Positions 21,225 through 31,632 of a stretch of 64,000 nucleotides of DNA are shown piece by piece (position 1 is the stretch's first letter; every line of letters starts with the position of its first letter). The notes beneath the pieces were generated by a model. It ran no database searches. It saw nothing but the letters and a program-made list of their open reading frames with translations, and was not told the DNA's origin. Both the position numbers and the translations under genes were made by a program. Origin of the DNA: Lithobates sylvaticus (Eukaryota; Chordata; Amphibia; Anura; Ranidae); assembly GCA_028564925.1 (NCBI GenBank), contig CM053033.1, positions 207,145,607-207,209,606 of the forward strand, in the 5' to 3' direction.

Positions 21225-22098
21225 TGTCACGGAATTTTCGAATTTCCGAATTTCCGGATTTCCGAATTTCGAATTTTCGGACTTTCGGAACTCCGAATTT
21301 TCGGATTTTCGGAATTCGGGAATTCAAAGATTTGAAAATCCCAAAATTTCAAAAAAAAGAATAGAAAATCAGTTTAATAACTAACTATTAATTAACGAGT
21401 ACGAATTTATCCGAAGTTACGAATTATCTGAAATAACGAATGCCACATCTAAACAAATGGAACGGAACAAATGTATAATAAATAATTAATAATAATAAAA
21501 AGGTTTTATTATTATTATTGTTATTTATTATTATTAGATCGTTACGTTCCATTTGGTTAGATGCGGCATTCGTTATTTCAGATAATTCGTAACTTCGGAT
21601 AAATTCGTACTCGATACGTTCGCTAACAGACAAATTTGAAAGGGAATTCCAATACCTATAATTAGTTATTATTTAGAATTAAACAGATTTTCTTTCTTTT
21701 TTTCAGATTTTAGAATTTTCAAATTTTTGAATTTGAAAATCCGAAAATCGAAAATTCAGAAATCCGAAAATGTGAAATTCGGAAATTTGAAAAATTCAGA
21801 AATCCAAAAATGTGACATTCGGAAATCCGAAAATTCGAAATTCGGAAATTCGGAAATTTCGGAAATTCGGAAATACGGAAATTTTGGAAATTCGGAATTT
21901 CGCAAATTTTGAAATTCGGAAATTCGCAAATTTTGAAATTCGGAAATTTCGCAAATTCGGAAATTCGGAAATTTGGGAAATTCGGAATTTCGCAAATTTT
22001 GAAATTCGGAAATTGAAAAATTCGGAAATTCGGAATTAACGAATTTGTAAAAATTTGTTAAAAAACGAATTAGGAACTAAACGAATTGCACATGTCTA
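21225..22098. repeat. CGAATT-rich palindromic element
   Basis: The left and right thirds are short-period repeats of ggaaattcgg and its complement in opposite orientation. The centre is an inverted repeat with arms of about 68 bp at 21396-21466 and 21545-21613 (aacgaatgccacatct / ggttagatgcggcattcgtt), flanking an AT-rich loop. The right end, gcacatgtct, resembles the terminus of the element at 944-3546. Open frames inside encode only simple repeats. Confidence 0.75.
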
Positions 22099-22129
22099 AT
22101 GCTGATAGGTAATTGGATCCTGCCTAAAT

Positions 22130-22285
22130 TGGCCCTAGTATATGTATGTATGAATGTGAGTTAGGGACCTTAGACTGTAAACTCCTAGAGGGCAGAGACT
22201 GATATGAATATGGAATATATAATATGTAAAGCACTGCGTAAACTGACCACGCTTTATAAGGACCCTGTAATAAATAAATAATTTG
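22130..22285 (+). mobile_element. LINE/SINE 3' tail (L2-like)
   Basis: The sequence gactgtaaactcctagaggg, cagagactgatatgaat, tgtaaagcactgcgtaaact and cgctttataaggaccctgta, then aataaataaat, follows the order of L2-type 3' tails shared by fish and frog LINEs and V-SINEs. Only the tail is present. No reverse transcriptase is seen. Confidence 0.55.
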
Positions 22286-23690
22286 TATATATTTTTGGTG
22301 CAGGGGTTTCAAGGAGAGAAGGAGGTAGGAGAATATATTTATACTAATTATAAGTAAGCTTTAAAAGGGTAATTTCTGTTTTAGTTGGATATCCCCTTTA
22401 AAGGAGCGGAAATTATAGGGGATGTCCAAAATTGTCCTACTTTCTTTTTACAAGGCTGGGCATTTTTGTCATTTTTCTGCTGTGTCGTCACAAACTCTTG
22501 TTCATGAGAAAATCTGGATTCATTCCACTATCCCAGGAATTCATGGAGCAGAATCAGAGGGGAATAAACTGTATCAGATGTGTGGAATGTAGAAATCTCC
22601 CCAGCTAGTCCACCTCTGTGTACTGTGACACATAAGGGGAACTACAGACTTTTTAACTTTTTTTTATTGGATATTGGATGTAACTGTGACCTAGGTGTGC
22701 GCAGCCTATTGCATTAGGGGTGTGCACCCTAAAGCTCAGACACGCATGCATGTGTGTGTCTACATATATACGACATACGACATATTGATCTCCCTGCCGG
22801 CACAGTGAAAGAGAAGAGCATAGACACTTCTCTTATGGCAGAGGCAGTAAGAGGTAGATCTTTCACATGTTCCTGCTGCTACACAGAGCCATAATACTAA
22901 TGCACGTGGGGTGATTAGGGTGTGCCTCCTCTATCCTCTGCCTTGCACTTGCCCCATCTAGTTTGCGGACTTCCTCCGGCGGGCGGCAGCGGCTTCACCC
23001 TGCATCTCCTCCTTCCTTGGCTTCTTCACGGCAGCGCGGCTTCCCCTGCGCCTCCTTTTCCTCTCGGCCAATCGGGTCTCAGGACCCGCTTCCTGACCTG
23101 TGATCAGCTGGGAGGAGAATCAGGAAGACAACAGCGAATATTAATGCAATATTATCAAACAACTGGGTGGGCTCGGGGCGCAGTGCTCTATTGATGGGCT
23201 GCCGCTGTGTCTGAAGTTTACAACAAAAACAGTGGCAAGCAGTAATGGGACAAAGTCCTATAACACCCAAGCCATAGGTTTCCATGAAGATGAGTCTATG
23301 TTCTGACTCCTATGCCCTGAAGAAGTACCGGTTTAAACGAGAGGGACAGGAAACCTTTATGTATAGGTTTCCCTGAAATGAGGGATTCAAAAGGCATTAG
23401 GATTAATGAAGTCTAATATTTTTCATGGTGAAAATTGCTTAGTTGTATATAACAGCATTCATCTAACAGGAACCTTCCATATGGGTTCCATAGGTGAACC
23501 AGTAGGAGCAACTGACCATTGCAGATAGGTTTACCACAACATGTGTTCCTGTCCCTAGCCCAGGATCAAATAAAAATTTGATGGGGGAAACCAGAGAAAG
23601 CCTACCAACGGGGCCAATGGAGAAATGGGGAGGGGGGTAGCATAGAAACCCCCAATATGTATAAAGTACCAAAGTTTTAGCTTTTACATG
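22286..23690. other. Largely unannotated; possible hAT-type MITE at 22694-22930
   Basis: Around 22694 the segment ggtgtgcgcagcctattgca and ggggtgtgcaccctaaagct resembles a hAT-type MITE, but I could not fix its ends or duplication. A tgaagaag...gaggg segment near 23317-23350 faintly resembles a decayed hammerhead arrangement. The open frames at 22922-23194 and elsewhere show no domain. Confidence 0.35.
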
Positions 23691-23693
23691 TTA

Positions 23694-24119
23694 TGCCGCG
23701 TACACACGGTCAGAATTTCCGATGGAAACAGTCCGATGGGAGCTGTTTATCGGATTTTCCGACCGTGTGTATGCCCATCGGCCTTTGTCTGTCGGAATTC
23801 CCGACGGACTTTGGATTGAGAACCTGTTCTTAATTTTTCTGACGGAAAACCTTTCTATCGGATTTTCCGATCGTGTGTATGCAATTCCGACACGCAAAAT
23901 TCCGACGCATGCTCGGAAACAATTCGACGCATGCTCAGAAGCATTAAACTTCCCTTTTATAGTGCAGTCGAACATGTTTTATGCCGTGGTGTTATTGACC
24001 ATCGGAATTTGGTGTGACCGTGTGTAGGTAAGACAGTTTGAGTGAAATTCCGTCGGAATTCCGACAGGAAAACCATCAGAGCTTTTTCCGACAAGAATTC
24101 CGACCGTGTGTACGCGGCA
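23694..24119 (+). mobile_element. Harbinger-like MITE, copy b
   Basis: Ends tgccgcgtacacacggtcag and its complement, with tta on the left (23691-23693) and taa on the right (24120-24122). It is nearly the reverse complement of 35548-35962, so the two copies are in opposite orientation. Non-coding. Confidence 0.78.
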
Positions 24120-25143
24120 TAATAGGAGATGTTCCATCTGATAACCCCCAATATGGCCAGCTTTAATAGTCTATGGCCAGCTTTACTAGTGAGCGGAGAT
24201 CAGGAGTCACTGGTGAGGGGAGATCAGGAGTGACTGGTGAGGGGAGATCAGGAGTCACTGGTGGGATTAGAGTATGGCAAGTTCAGACCAGCAGTCATAT
24301 GAGTAGAGAGACAGTAAATGAGCATGGTAAGAGACTGCTGAACAGATCATTTGAAGACAAGTGTATGTTAGAGCAAGACACGTTGTATTGTGGAGAAAGC
24401 AAACACATAGAGGCATGTCTTGGTGTTCATGCTAGATTGCACCCGGCCATAAACCTTTTTGAGGTCAACCTAAAAATTCTAGTAAAGTCTTCTGATCAGG
24501 GCATCTGCTAGAGCAGGACATTATGTCAGTTTGAATTGAAAAAGAAAGGGATAGCATGGCTGATACACAAGAAGGAAAAAGGCAGAAACATCCATAAAAA
24601 ATGACCAGACTTACAATAAAGTGATTTCATTAAAATTGTTTATTTAGGGAAAATAGCCCTAAAATGTGACATTCCTATTTCTATGGTCACTGTAGATGGC
24701 CAGGCTGCAGTTAAAGCAATGGAGACTGTTACAAATGTACATCTTTAAAAAGAAAAACACGACTTGTTATTTCAGACCTCATGTGGTGGAACAATGTGAA
24801 AAAAACACTTGTAAATTGAGGAGGGCATCGGATTGTACCCTGCTTTCTATCATGCAGAGGTATTGGATGGCAGAATTAATGAGCCAGGAGGGGGAGGAGC
24901 ACTCAGCACTGGGGGATCAGAAGTCTGAATGACCCCATCTGCTGCTCTCACATTCCTACCATTCATATACGGGAGGGATGGAGATGTATTATCATGTAGA
25001 ACACCAACAACATCACTTACTATCAATCTATCTATCTACAGCATCTATTCATCTAATACCTATCTATTTATTATCTATCTACTTGCCATCTCTATGCTAT
25101 CTCTAATTCCTTTAAACTTTTGGGCCCTTTCCCACATACAGTA
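24120..25143. other. Mostly unannotated; small tandem repeats
   Basis: About three units of a 24-bp repeat (ggtgaggggagatcaggagt) lie at 24189-24263, and a tatc-type microsatellite lies at 25020-25085. No gene is convincing; the 112-codon frame at 24173-24511 partly consists of that repeat. Confidence 0.5.
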
Positions 25144-25672
25144 TACACTATATTACCAAAAGTATTGGGGCGCCTGCCTTTACACGCACATAAACCTTAA
25201 AGTGGAGGGCCACCCTGAAAAAAAAAAAAAACTTGATAAAAATGTTAGTAAAAATTTAAAATCATACGCAACGAACGTCACCGTGTTCAGAATGATCGGA
25301 TTTTCCGACAACTTTGTCCGACTGTGTGTATGCAACACCAGTGTCGGACAAAATCCGTCGGAAAAATTCAGACGGATTTTGTGGTCGGAATTTCCGACCG
25401 TGTGTACGGGGCATTAGAGTGGAGACTGCGAGCCAGGCTTTCTCCTCCAACATCAGTGCCTGACCTCACAAATGTGCTTCTGGAAGAATAGTCAAACATT
25501 CCCATAGACACACTCCTAAACCTTGTGGACAGCCTTCCCAGAAGAGTTGAAGCTGTTATAGCTGCAAAGGGTGGTCCAACTCAATATTGAACCCTACGGA
25601 CTAAGACTGTTGGATGCCATTGAAGTTCATGTGCGTATAAAGGCAGACATCCCAATACTTTTGACAATATAA
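25144..25672 (+). mobile_element. Internally deleted Tc1, lineage E, copy 1
   Basis: The left terminal repeat is tacactatattaccaaaagt, with cctttacacgcacat inside it. The right side keeps the 3' end of a transposase frame (peptide order LVDSLPRRVEAVIAAKGG) and the right repeat ggcagacatcccaatacttt. Most of the gene is gone. A partial Harbinger-like MITE fills the deletion region. Sister remnants are at 31633-32213 and, more distant, 54831-55737. Confidence 0.75.
25262..25413 (+). mobile_element. Harbinger-like MITE, partial copy c
   Basis: Matches the right part of the copy at 31734-32145 (cgcaacgaacgtcaccgtgt ... tgtgtacggggca) and is followed by tta. The left terminus is missing and replaced by ttaa-MITE-like sequence with an A-run at 25218-25230. 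Confidence 0.7.
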
Positions 25673-25679
25673 TATAAAA

Positions 25680-25682
25680 TAA

Positions 25683-25722
<40 letters not shown>

Positions 25723-25740
25723 TAATATATATATATATAC
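25680..25740. repeat. AT microsatellite
   Basis: Runs of (ta)n interrupted by aaatataa. Confidence 0.95.
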
Positions 25741-25885
25741 AGGAACAAGGTGGGACCCCTCTGCTGTGTCTTTCTTTTAGAGATTTACATCTGATGTGGT
25801 TCTCCTTACACCAGACATGTAGCAAAAAATTGTAGATGCAATCTCTGTTTCTGTTCAAAAACATTTTACTTCAATCTTCATGCAT

Positions 25886-25948
25886 ATACAAATACAACGA
25901 CTGCACAGTTTCGGACAGGACCTCCGTCCTTCATCAAGTTGCATATAC
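25886..25948 (-). ncRNA. Hammerhead-ribozyme-like motif (one core base altered)
   Basis: Read on the minus strand: caac (stem I), ttgatga in place of ctgatga, one extra a, stem II ggac...gtcc, gaaa, stem III ctg-tg-cag, tc at the cleavage site, then gttg closing stem I. In plus coordinates these are 25938-25941, 25931-25937, 25926-25929 with 25913-25916, 25909-25912, 25906-25908 with 25901-25903, 25899-25900 and 25895-25898. All stems pair perfectly. The first core C is T here, which should impair cleavage. It sits directly beside the Tc1 end at 25946. Confidence 0.6.
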
Positions 25949-26072
25949 AGTATCTCACAAAAGTGAGTACACCCCTCACATTTTTGTAAATATTTTATTC
26001 TATCTTTTCATGTGACAACACTGAAGAAATGACACTTTGCTGCAATGTAAAGTAGTGAGTGTACAGCTTGTA

Positions 26073-26426
26073 CAGGGGCGGACTGACCATTCGGCCACTC
26101 GGGCACTTCCCGAGGGCCCCCGGGCCACTAGGGGGCCCCATAAGGGTTGCCAGCCTCAGTAAAACCAGGGACAGTATGTAAAAATCTGTGTTTTTTTTAC
26201 ATCTGTTTCTGAAATGTCCCTTACCGACATCATTTTGGTCTAAAAATCCAGAGATTATAGCTGCCCCACCTCTCCAGTACCTTCTGAGCCAATAGATACA
26301 TGTCTGTGTATACTGTGGGATTGTATACTGTGTGTGTATACTGTGTGGCCCCATAATCTCGGATTGCCTGGGGGCCCCATAATCTCCCATTGCCCAGGGG
26401 CCCCATGAGTTGTCAGTCCGCCCCTG
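26073..26426 (+). mobile_element. hAT-type MITE (CAGGGGCGGACTGAC), copy 2
   Basis: Flanked by a perfect 8-bp duplication, agcttgta (26065-26072, 26427-26434), and inserted into the 5' region of a lineage-A Tc1. The unbroken target acagcttgtataac is otherwise typical of that Tc1. Closely similar to copies 1 and 3. Confidence 0.93.
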
Positions 26427-26677
26427 AGCTTGTATAACAGTGTAAATTTGCTGTCCACTCAAAATAACTCAACACACAGCCATTAATGTCTAAACCGCTG
26501 GCCACAAAAATGAGTACACCCCTAAGTGAAAATGTCCAAATTGGGCCCAGTTAGCCACCCCCCCCCGGTGTCATGTGACTCATTAGTGTTAAAGGTCTCA
26601 GGTGTGAATGGGGAGAAGGTGTGTTAAATTTTGTGTTATCGCTCTCACTCTCTCATACTGGTCACTGGAAGTTCAAC

Positions 26678-27607
26678 ATGCCACCTCAAGGCAAAGAACT
26701 CTGAGGATCTGAAAAGAAGAATTGTTGCTCTACATAAAGATGACATAGGCTATAAGAAGATTACCAAGACCCTGAAACTGAGCTGCAGCACGGTGGCCAA
26801 GACCATAGGTTGTCTTTGGGAAATAGACATATGAGTGCTGCCAGCATTGCTGCAGAGATTAAAGAGGTGGGGGGACAGCCTGTCAGTGCTTAGACCATAC
26901 GCTGCACACTGTATCAAATTGGTCTACATGGCTGTCATCCCAGAAGGAAGCCTCTTCTAAAGATGGTGCCAAAGAAAGCCCACAAACAGTTTGCTAAAGA
27001 CAAGCAGACTAAGGACATGGATTACTGGAACCATGTCCTGTGGTCTGATGAGACCAAGATAAACTTATTTGGTTCAGATGGTGTGAAGCGTGTGTGGAGG
27101 CAACCAGGTGAGGAGTACAAAGACAATTGTGTCTTGCCTACAGTCACGCATGGTGGTGGGAGTGTCATGGTCTGGGGCTGCATGAGAGCTGCCGACACTG
27201 GGGAGCTACAGTTCATTGAGGGAGCCATGAGTGCCAACATGTACTGTGACATACTGAAGCAGAGCATGATCTCCTCCCTTCGGAGACTGGGCTGCATGGT
27301 AGTATTCCAACATGATATCGACCCCAAACACAACTTCAAGATGACCACTGCCTTGCTAAAGAAGCTGAGGGTAAAGGTGATGGACTGGCCAAGCATGTCT
27401 CCAGACCTAAACCCTATTCAGCATCTGTGGGGCATCCTCAAATGGAAGGTGGAGGAGTGCAAGGTCTCTATCATCCACCAGCTCCGTGATGTCGTCATGG
27501 AGGAGTGGAAGAGGACTCCAGTGGCAACTTGTGAGGCTCTGGTGAACTCCATGCCCAAGAGGGTTAAGGCAGTGCTGGAAAATAATGGTGGCCTCACAAA
27601 ATATTGA
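26678..27607 (+). pseudogene. Tc1 transposase pseudogene, lineage A
   Basis: Starts MPPQGKEL at 26678. The paired helix-turn-helix is visible (DLKRRIVALHKDDIGYKKIT). The catalytic half is open from 26963: WSDET (first Asp), VMVWGCM, HDIDPKH (second Asp) and SPDLNPIQHLW, where glutamine (codon 27419-27421) replaces the third catalytic glutamate. It ends LENNGGLTKY. Early in the frame, two bases are lost near 26697-26704, giving a stop, and about 100 bp corresponding to the second DNA-binding helix region is missing after 26809 compared with the copy at 34483. In Tc1 elements this enzyme excises and inserts at TA; this copy cannot. Confidence 0.9.
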
Positions 27608-27612
27608 CACTT

Positions 27613-28451
27613 TGGGCTCTCTGCTAACTATCTTTAATTCCTTTAACCCTTTGGGCCATTTCACACATATATATCAGAGAAAATGTTGCATGTTTTATTT
27701 TCATTGAATATTTTATTGTATTTTCGCACATGTAGGCAGGACAGTTTTGCCTCCCTGCAGAGGTGGTGCTCCGTAGGTGTCATTCAGGGAGCAGCCATGT
27801 GATTGGATGCTGCTGCATTGAATAACCTCGGTGGCCATCTTTTTTTTTTAAACAAGAAATCGGTGGCCATCTTTAGTGAGGGCGGTGCTAACAAATAGCA
27901 CTGTCCCACTGCAGTTGGCACACATTTGCGAAGTGGCTAGGTTAGGGACCCTCTGGTAAAATGTTGCAGTGGAGAAAGGGAAGGGAAAGGTTGCAGTTGA
28001 GAAGGGAAAGTGCAGAGACCTCACCCCTGATTTTGCTAACCAGTATATCCTGTGCGGTCAGATATCTAAACTACGTTCTGCCTCTCTAGCGCCCTTGCCG
28101 CCATACCGTCTATTAGTCACCTCCGTCATCAGATGCTGTCTGGTATGGCAAGCTTGCCCTTGTGTCTTTTATCTCATAGAGACTGTGTTCAACAATCCTA
28201 CTATGAGGAACCATTGATATTTAGGCCCTGTCACCACGTTGTTGGAACTACTAGGAGAGCTCATGCTGCTATTACCAAGTGTTGTTTGTATTTTAACTTT
28301 GTTCTAACATAACGTGTCCCATTCCTTTTATCTCTGTGTGCAATTATTCCACGTTGGGTACCAACCATCTGGCCCTGCCCACAAGCAACCAATTCAAATG
28401 AATAGACAATGCACATTAACACACAAAAATTTGTTTGTGTACCATAACACA
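27613..28451. other. Unannotated stretch
   Basis: Begins with tttaattcctttaacccttt, which resembles 25098-25125, a hint of a shared flank. The rest shows no gene or clear repeat. Confidence 0.4.
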
Positions 28452-28832
28452 TACAGTGGGTAATTAGGGAATTGAACACATCACCATTTTCCTAGGTAAA
28501 TATATTTCTAAGGGTACTATTGGCATGGCATTTTTACCACATGTCGGTAACAACCCATGCAATCCATACATACAAAGAAACCAAAACAAATACATTCAGA
28601 AATTAAGTTATGTGTAATAAAATGGAATGACACGGGAAAAAAGTATTGAACATATGAAGAAAAGGAGGTGCAAAAAGGCATGGAAAGCCAAGACGCCAGC
28701 TGAAATCCATCAGTTATTAGAAAGCAATCCTGACCTTTGTCAGTGAAAATTATTATCAGCTGGTTCAGTCTCAACTGATGGACTATAAAAAGGTGTCTCA
28801 TTACCAAGGTGTCACACAAGAAACATCTCATG

Positions 28833-30157
28833 ATGGGTAAAAGCAAAGAAGTCTCTCAAGACCTTGGCAACCTTATTGTTTTAAATAATACTGATGGCTT
28901 TGGTTACAGAAGGATTTCTAAACTTCTGAATGTTCGGGTGAGCACTGTTGGGGCCATAATCCGAAAGTGGAAAGAACATAATTTCATCATAAACCGGCCA
29001 CCAATCTCCTCGCAAGATTTCTGAAAGAGAGTAAAAAAAATTATCAGTAGAGTTGTCCAAGAGCCAATGATCACTTGTGGAGAGCTTCAAAAAGACCTGG
29101 AATTAGCAGGTACAATTGTTTCAAAGAAAACAATAAGTAATGCACTCAACTGCCATGGCCAGTATGCACGCTCACCATGCAAGACTCCATTGCTGAAGAA
29201 AAAGCATATTGAAGCTTGTTTAAAGTTTGTTGCACAACATTTAGTCAAGCCTTGGAAGTACTGGGAGAATATATTCTGGTCAGATGAGACCAAAATTGAA
29301 CTCTTTGGATGCCATAATACACACTATGTTTGGAGGTCAAATGGCACAGCACATCACTCCAAAAACACCCCCATACCAACAGAGAAGTTTGAAGGTGGGA
29401 ACATCATGGTGTGGGGTTGTTTTTCAGCATTTGGTACCTGAAAACTTAATATCATTGAAGGAAGGATGAATGGAAAAATGTACCAAGACATTCTTGATAA
29501 AAATCTGCTGCCATCTACCAGGATGATGAAGATGAAACAAGGGTGGACACAGGGGTGGTGCAAGGGTTTTTGACACCCTAGGCAAAACCTAATTTTTTCA
29601 CCACCATCGGCTCCACCCCCCTTTACACTGTCCATGTGACAGAAGGCGGCGCTATACAGAAAGCATCGGCTCTGCTTCCTCTAGCGCTGGCTCCAGTGCT
29701 GCGCTTCTAATTACACTACCGGTCAGACTTAGTTGTATTCTGCAGCCTGCAGAGCATGCAGACGCGGAGGGAAACCAGTGGCCGAGCGCCCCTAGGCAGC
29801 AGTGTGCCCTAGGCAGCTGCCTAGTTTGCCTAGTGGTAGCACCGGCCCTGGGTGGACATTTCAGCAAGACAATGATTCCAAACACAAAGACAAGGAAACT
29901 CTCAATTGGTTTCAAAGAAAGAAAATGAAGCTGCTAGAATGGCCCAGTCAATCACCTGACTTGAATCCAACAGAAAATCTATGAAAAGAACTAAAGATCA
30001 GAGTTCATAGAAGAGGCCCACGGAACCGTCAAGATTTGAAGACTGTGTGGAAAAGTGGGGCAAAATCACACCCGAGTAATGCATGCGACTAGTTTCTCCA
30101 TACAGGAGGCATCTTAAAGCTGTCATTACCAGCAAAGGATTTTGTACCAAGTATTAA
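28833..30157 (+). pseudogene. Tc1 transposase pseudogene, lineage B
   Basis: Frame begins MGKSKEVSQDLGNLIVL and shows the helix-turn-helix ending STVGAIIRKWKEH. The catalytic region has WSDETKIELFG (first Asp), [19 protein letters not shown] (second Asp) and [10 protein letters not shown] (Glu). The second Asp to Glu spacing is 34 residues, i.e. DD34E. It is broken by a stop at about 29022, another at 29439-29441, the 301-bp hAT insertion and a stop after ENL near 29981. The C-terminal codons (CTKY, stop) coincide with the TTAA target of the next insertion. Confidence 0.88.
29550..29850 (+). mobile_element. hAT-type MITE (CAGGGGTGGTGCAAGG) inside a transposase gene
   Basis: Flanked by the perfect 8-bp duplication ggtggaca (29542-29549, 29851-29858). 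Ends caggggtggtgcaagg and tagcaccggccctg. The right subterminal part (ggcagctgcctagtttgcct) is alignable with that of the larger element at 43310-43937, so the two are related. Confidence 0.92.
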
Positions 30158-31570
30158 CCACTTGACCACTGGGCAGTTAAACCCCCTTCCTAACCAGACC
30201 AATTTTCAGCTTTCGGTGCTCTCACACTTTGAATGACAATTACTCAGTCATGCAACACTGTACCCAAATTAATTTTGTGTCCTTTTTTTCACACAAATAG
30301 AGCTTTCTTTTGGTGGTATTTAATCACCGCTGGGTTTTTTATTTTTTGCGCTATAAATCAAAAAATACAGAAAATTTGGTAAAAAAATAAATAAAAAATT
30401 CTTTGTTTCTATAAAAAATTATTGCAGAGTATTGGCGAGTATTGGCAGAGTATTACAGTGTTGCACAGTATTGGTAGAGCATTGCACAGTGGTTGCAGAG
30501 CATTGCACAGTGGTGGCAGAGCATTGCAGTGGTCGCAGAGTATTGCACAGTGGTTGCAGAGCATTGCACAGTGGTTGCAGAGCATTGCACAGTGGTGGCA
30601 GAGCATTGCACAGTGGTGGTAGAGCATTGCACAGTGGTGGCAGAGTATTGCACAGTGGTTGCAGAGCATTGCACAGTGGTGGCAGAGTATTGCACAGTGG
30701 TGGCAGAGCATGGCACAGTGGTGGCAGAGCATTGCAGTGGTGGCAGAGTATTGCACAGTGGTTGCAGAGCATTGCACAGTGGTGGCAGAGCATTGCACAG
30801 TGGTGGCAGAGTATTGCACAGTGGTTGCAGAGTATTGCACAGTGGTTGCAGAGTATTGCACAGTGGTTGCAGAGCATTGCACAGTGGTGGCAGAGTATTG
30901 CACAGTGGTGGCAGAGCATGGCACAGTGGTGGCAGAGCATTGCAGTGGTGGCAGAGTATTGCACAGTGGTTGCAGAGCATTGCACAGTGGTGGCAGAGCA
31001 TTGCACAGTGGTGGCAGAGTATTGCACAGTGGTTGCAGAGTATTGCACAGTTATTGCAGAGTATTGCACAGTGGTTGCAGAGCATTGCACAGTGGTTGCA
31101 GAGTATTGCACAGTGGTTGCAGAGCATTGCACAGTGGTGGCAGAGCATTGCACAGTGGTGGCAGAGCATTGCCCAGTGGTGGCAGAGTATTGCACAGTGG
31201 TGTCAGTGTATTGACCAGCGCTGTGGGCACTACACATCCAGCCCACAGCGCTGGTCCCGTCTCTCCCCCTCTCGCTTCTCCCCTCTCTGTACCGATCGGT
31301 ACAGAGAGGGAAGGGAGGAACCGGCGTCATGACGTGATGCCGGTTTGTGTACATGTGATCGCTTCGTCATTTGACGGAGCGATCACGTGGTAAATGGCCG
31401 CTATCAGCGGCTGTTTACCATGATCCGGCGGTCACGGATGTTCCCGAGTGCGCGCCCCAGGGGGCGCGCGGGAGCAAGTTTCTGGGAGGACGTCCGTAGG
31501 AAGTCCACTTAGAACAAGCCGACCGCGCTGTTGCCGTCTTTCGACTATAGCGCGGTCGGCATGTGGTTAA
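30154..31570 (-). mobile_element. TTAA-family element carrying a 21-bp array
   Basis: Bounded by ttaa at 30154-30157 and 31567-31570; ends ccacttgaccactgggcagt and gcggtcggcatgtgg. Contains the family's inner ttttggtggtatttaatc segment (30308-30326), the array at 30422-31210, a hairpin ccagcgctgtgggc...gcccacagcgctgg (31214-31249), a ctctgtaccgatcggtacag palindrome (31282-31303) and a CpG-rich tail. Inserted at the stop codon of the lineage-B transposase pseudogene. Non-coding. Confidence 0.88.
30422..31210 (+). repeat. 21-bp minisatellite with 208-bp higher-order repeat
   Basis: Units are cagagcattgcacagtggtgg with tat/cat and ttg/tgg variants, and a shortened 19-bp form. A distinctive gcatggcacag unit followed by the short unit recurs at 30709 and 30917, 208 bp apart (nine 21-bp units plus one of 19). 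Frames open on both strands are repeat by-products. Confidence 0.93.
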
Positions 31571-31632
31571 ATAAATTACAGTTAGCGTGTTTAATACTTT
31601 TTCCCTGTTTCATTCCATTTTATTACACATAA

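Larger units (their letters stand above)
25946..27612 (+). mobile_element. Tc1 element, lineage A, copy 1 (right end lost)
   Basis: The left terminal repeat is tacagtatctcacaaaagtg. The 5' region is interrupted by a hAT MITE (26073-26426). The transposase pseudogene covers 26678-27607. The right terminal repeat, well preserved in the sister copy at 34483-36180, is missing here. Confidence 0.85.
28452..31632 (+). mobile_element. Tc1 element, lineage B, with two nested inserts
   Basis: The left end is tacagtgggtaattagggaa. The transposase pseudogene is 28833-30157. A hAT MITE (29550-29850) and a TTAA-family element (30154-31570) are inserted. After the second insert the Tc1 3' sequence resumes (cagttagcgtgtttaatact) and stops at about 31632, where a lineage-E remnant begins. 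Confidence 0.85.

Noticed and set aside
23317-23350. Possible hammerhead fragment (ctgaaga ... gagaggg)
   Set aside because: Stem II and the gaaa element cannot be identified.
30419-31393. Overlapping long frames on both strands (HCAML/EHCTVV peptides)
   Set aside because: By-products of the 21-bp minisatellite.
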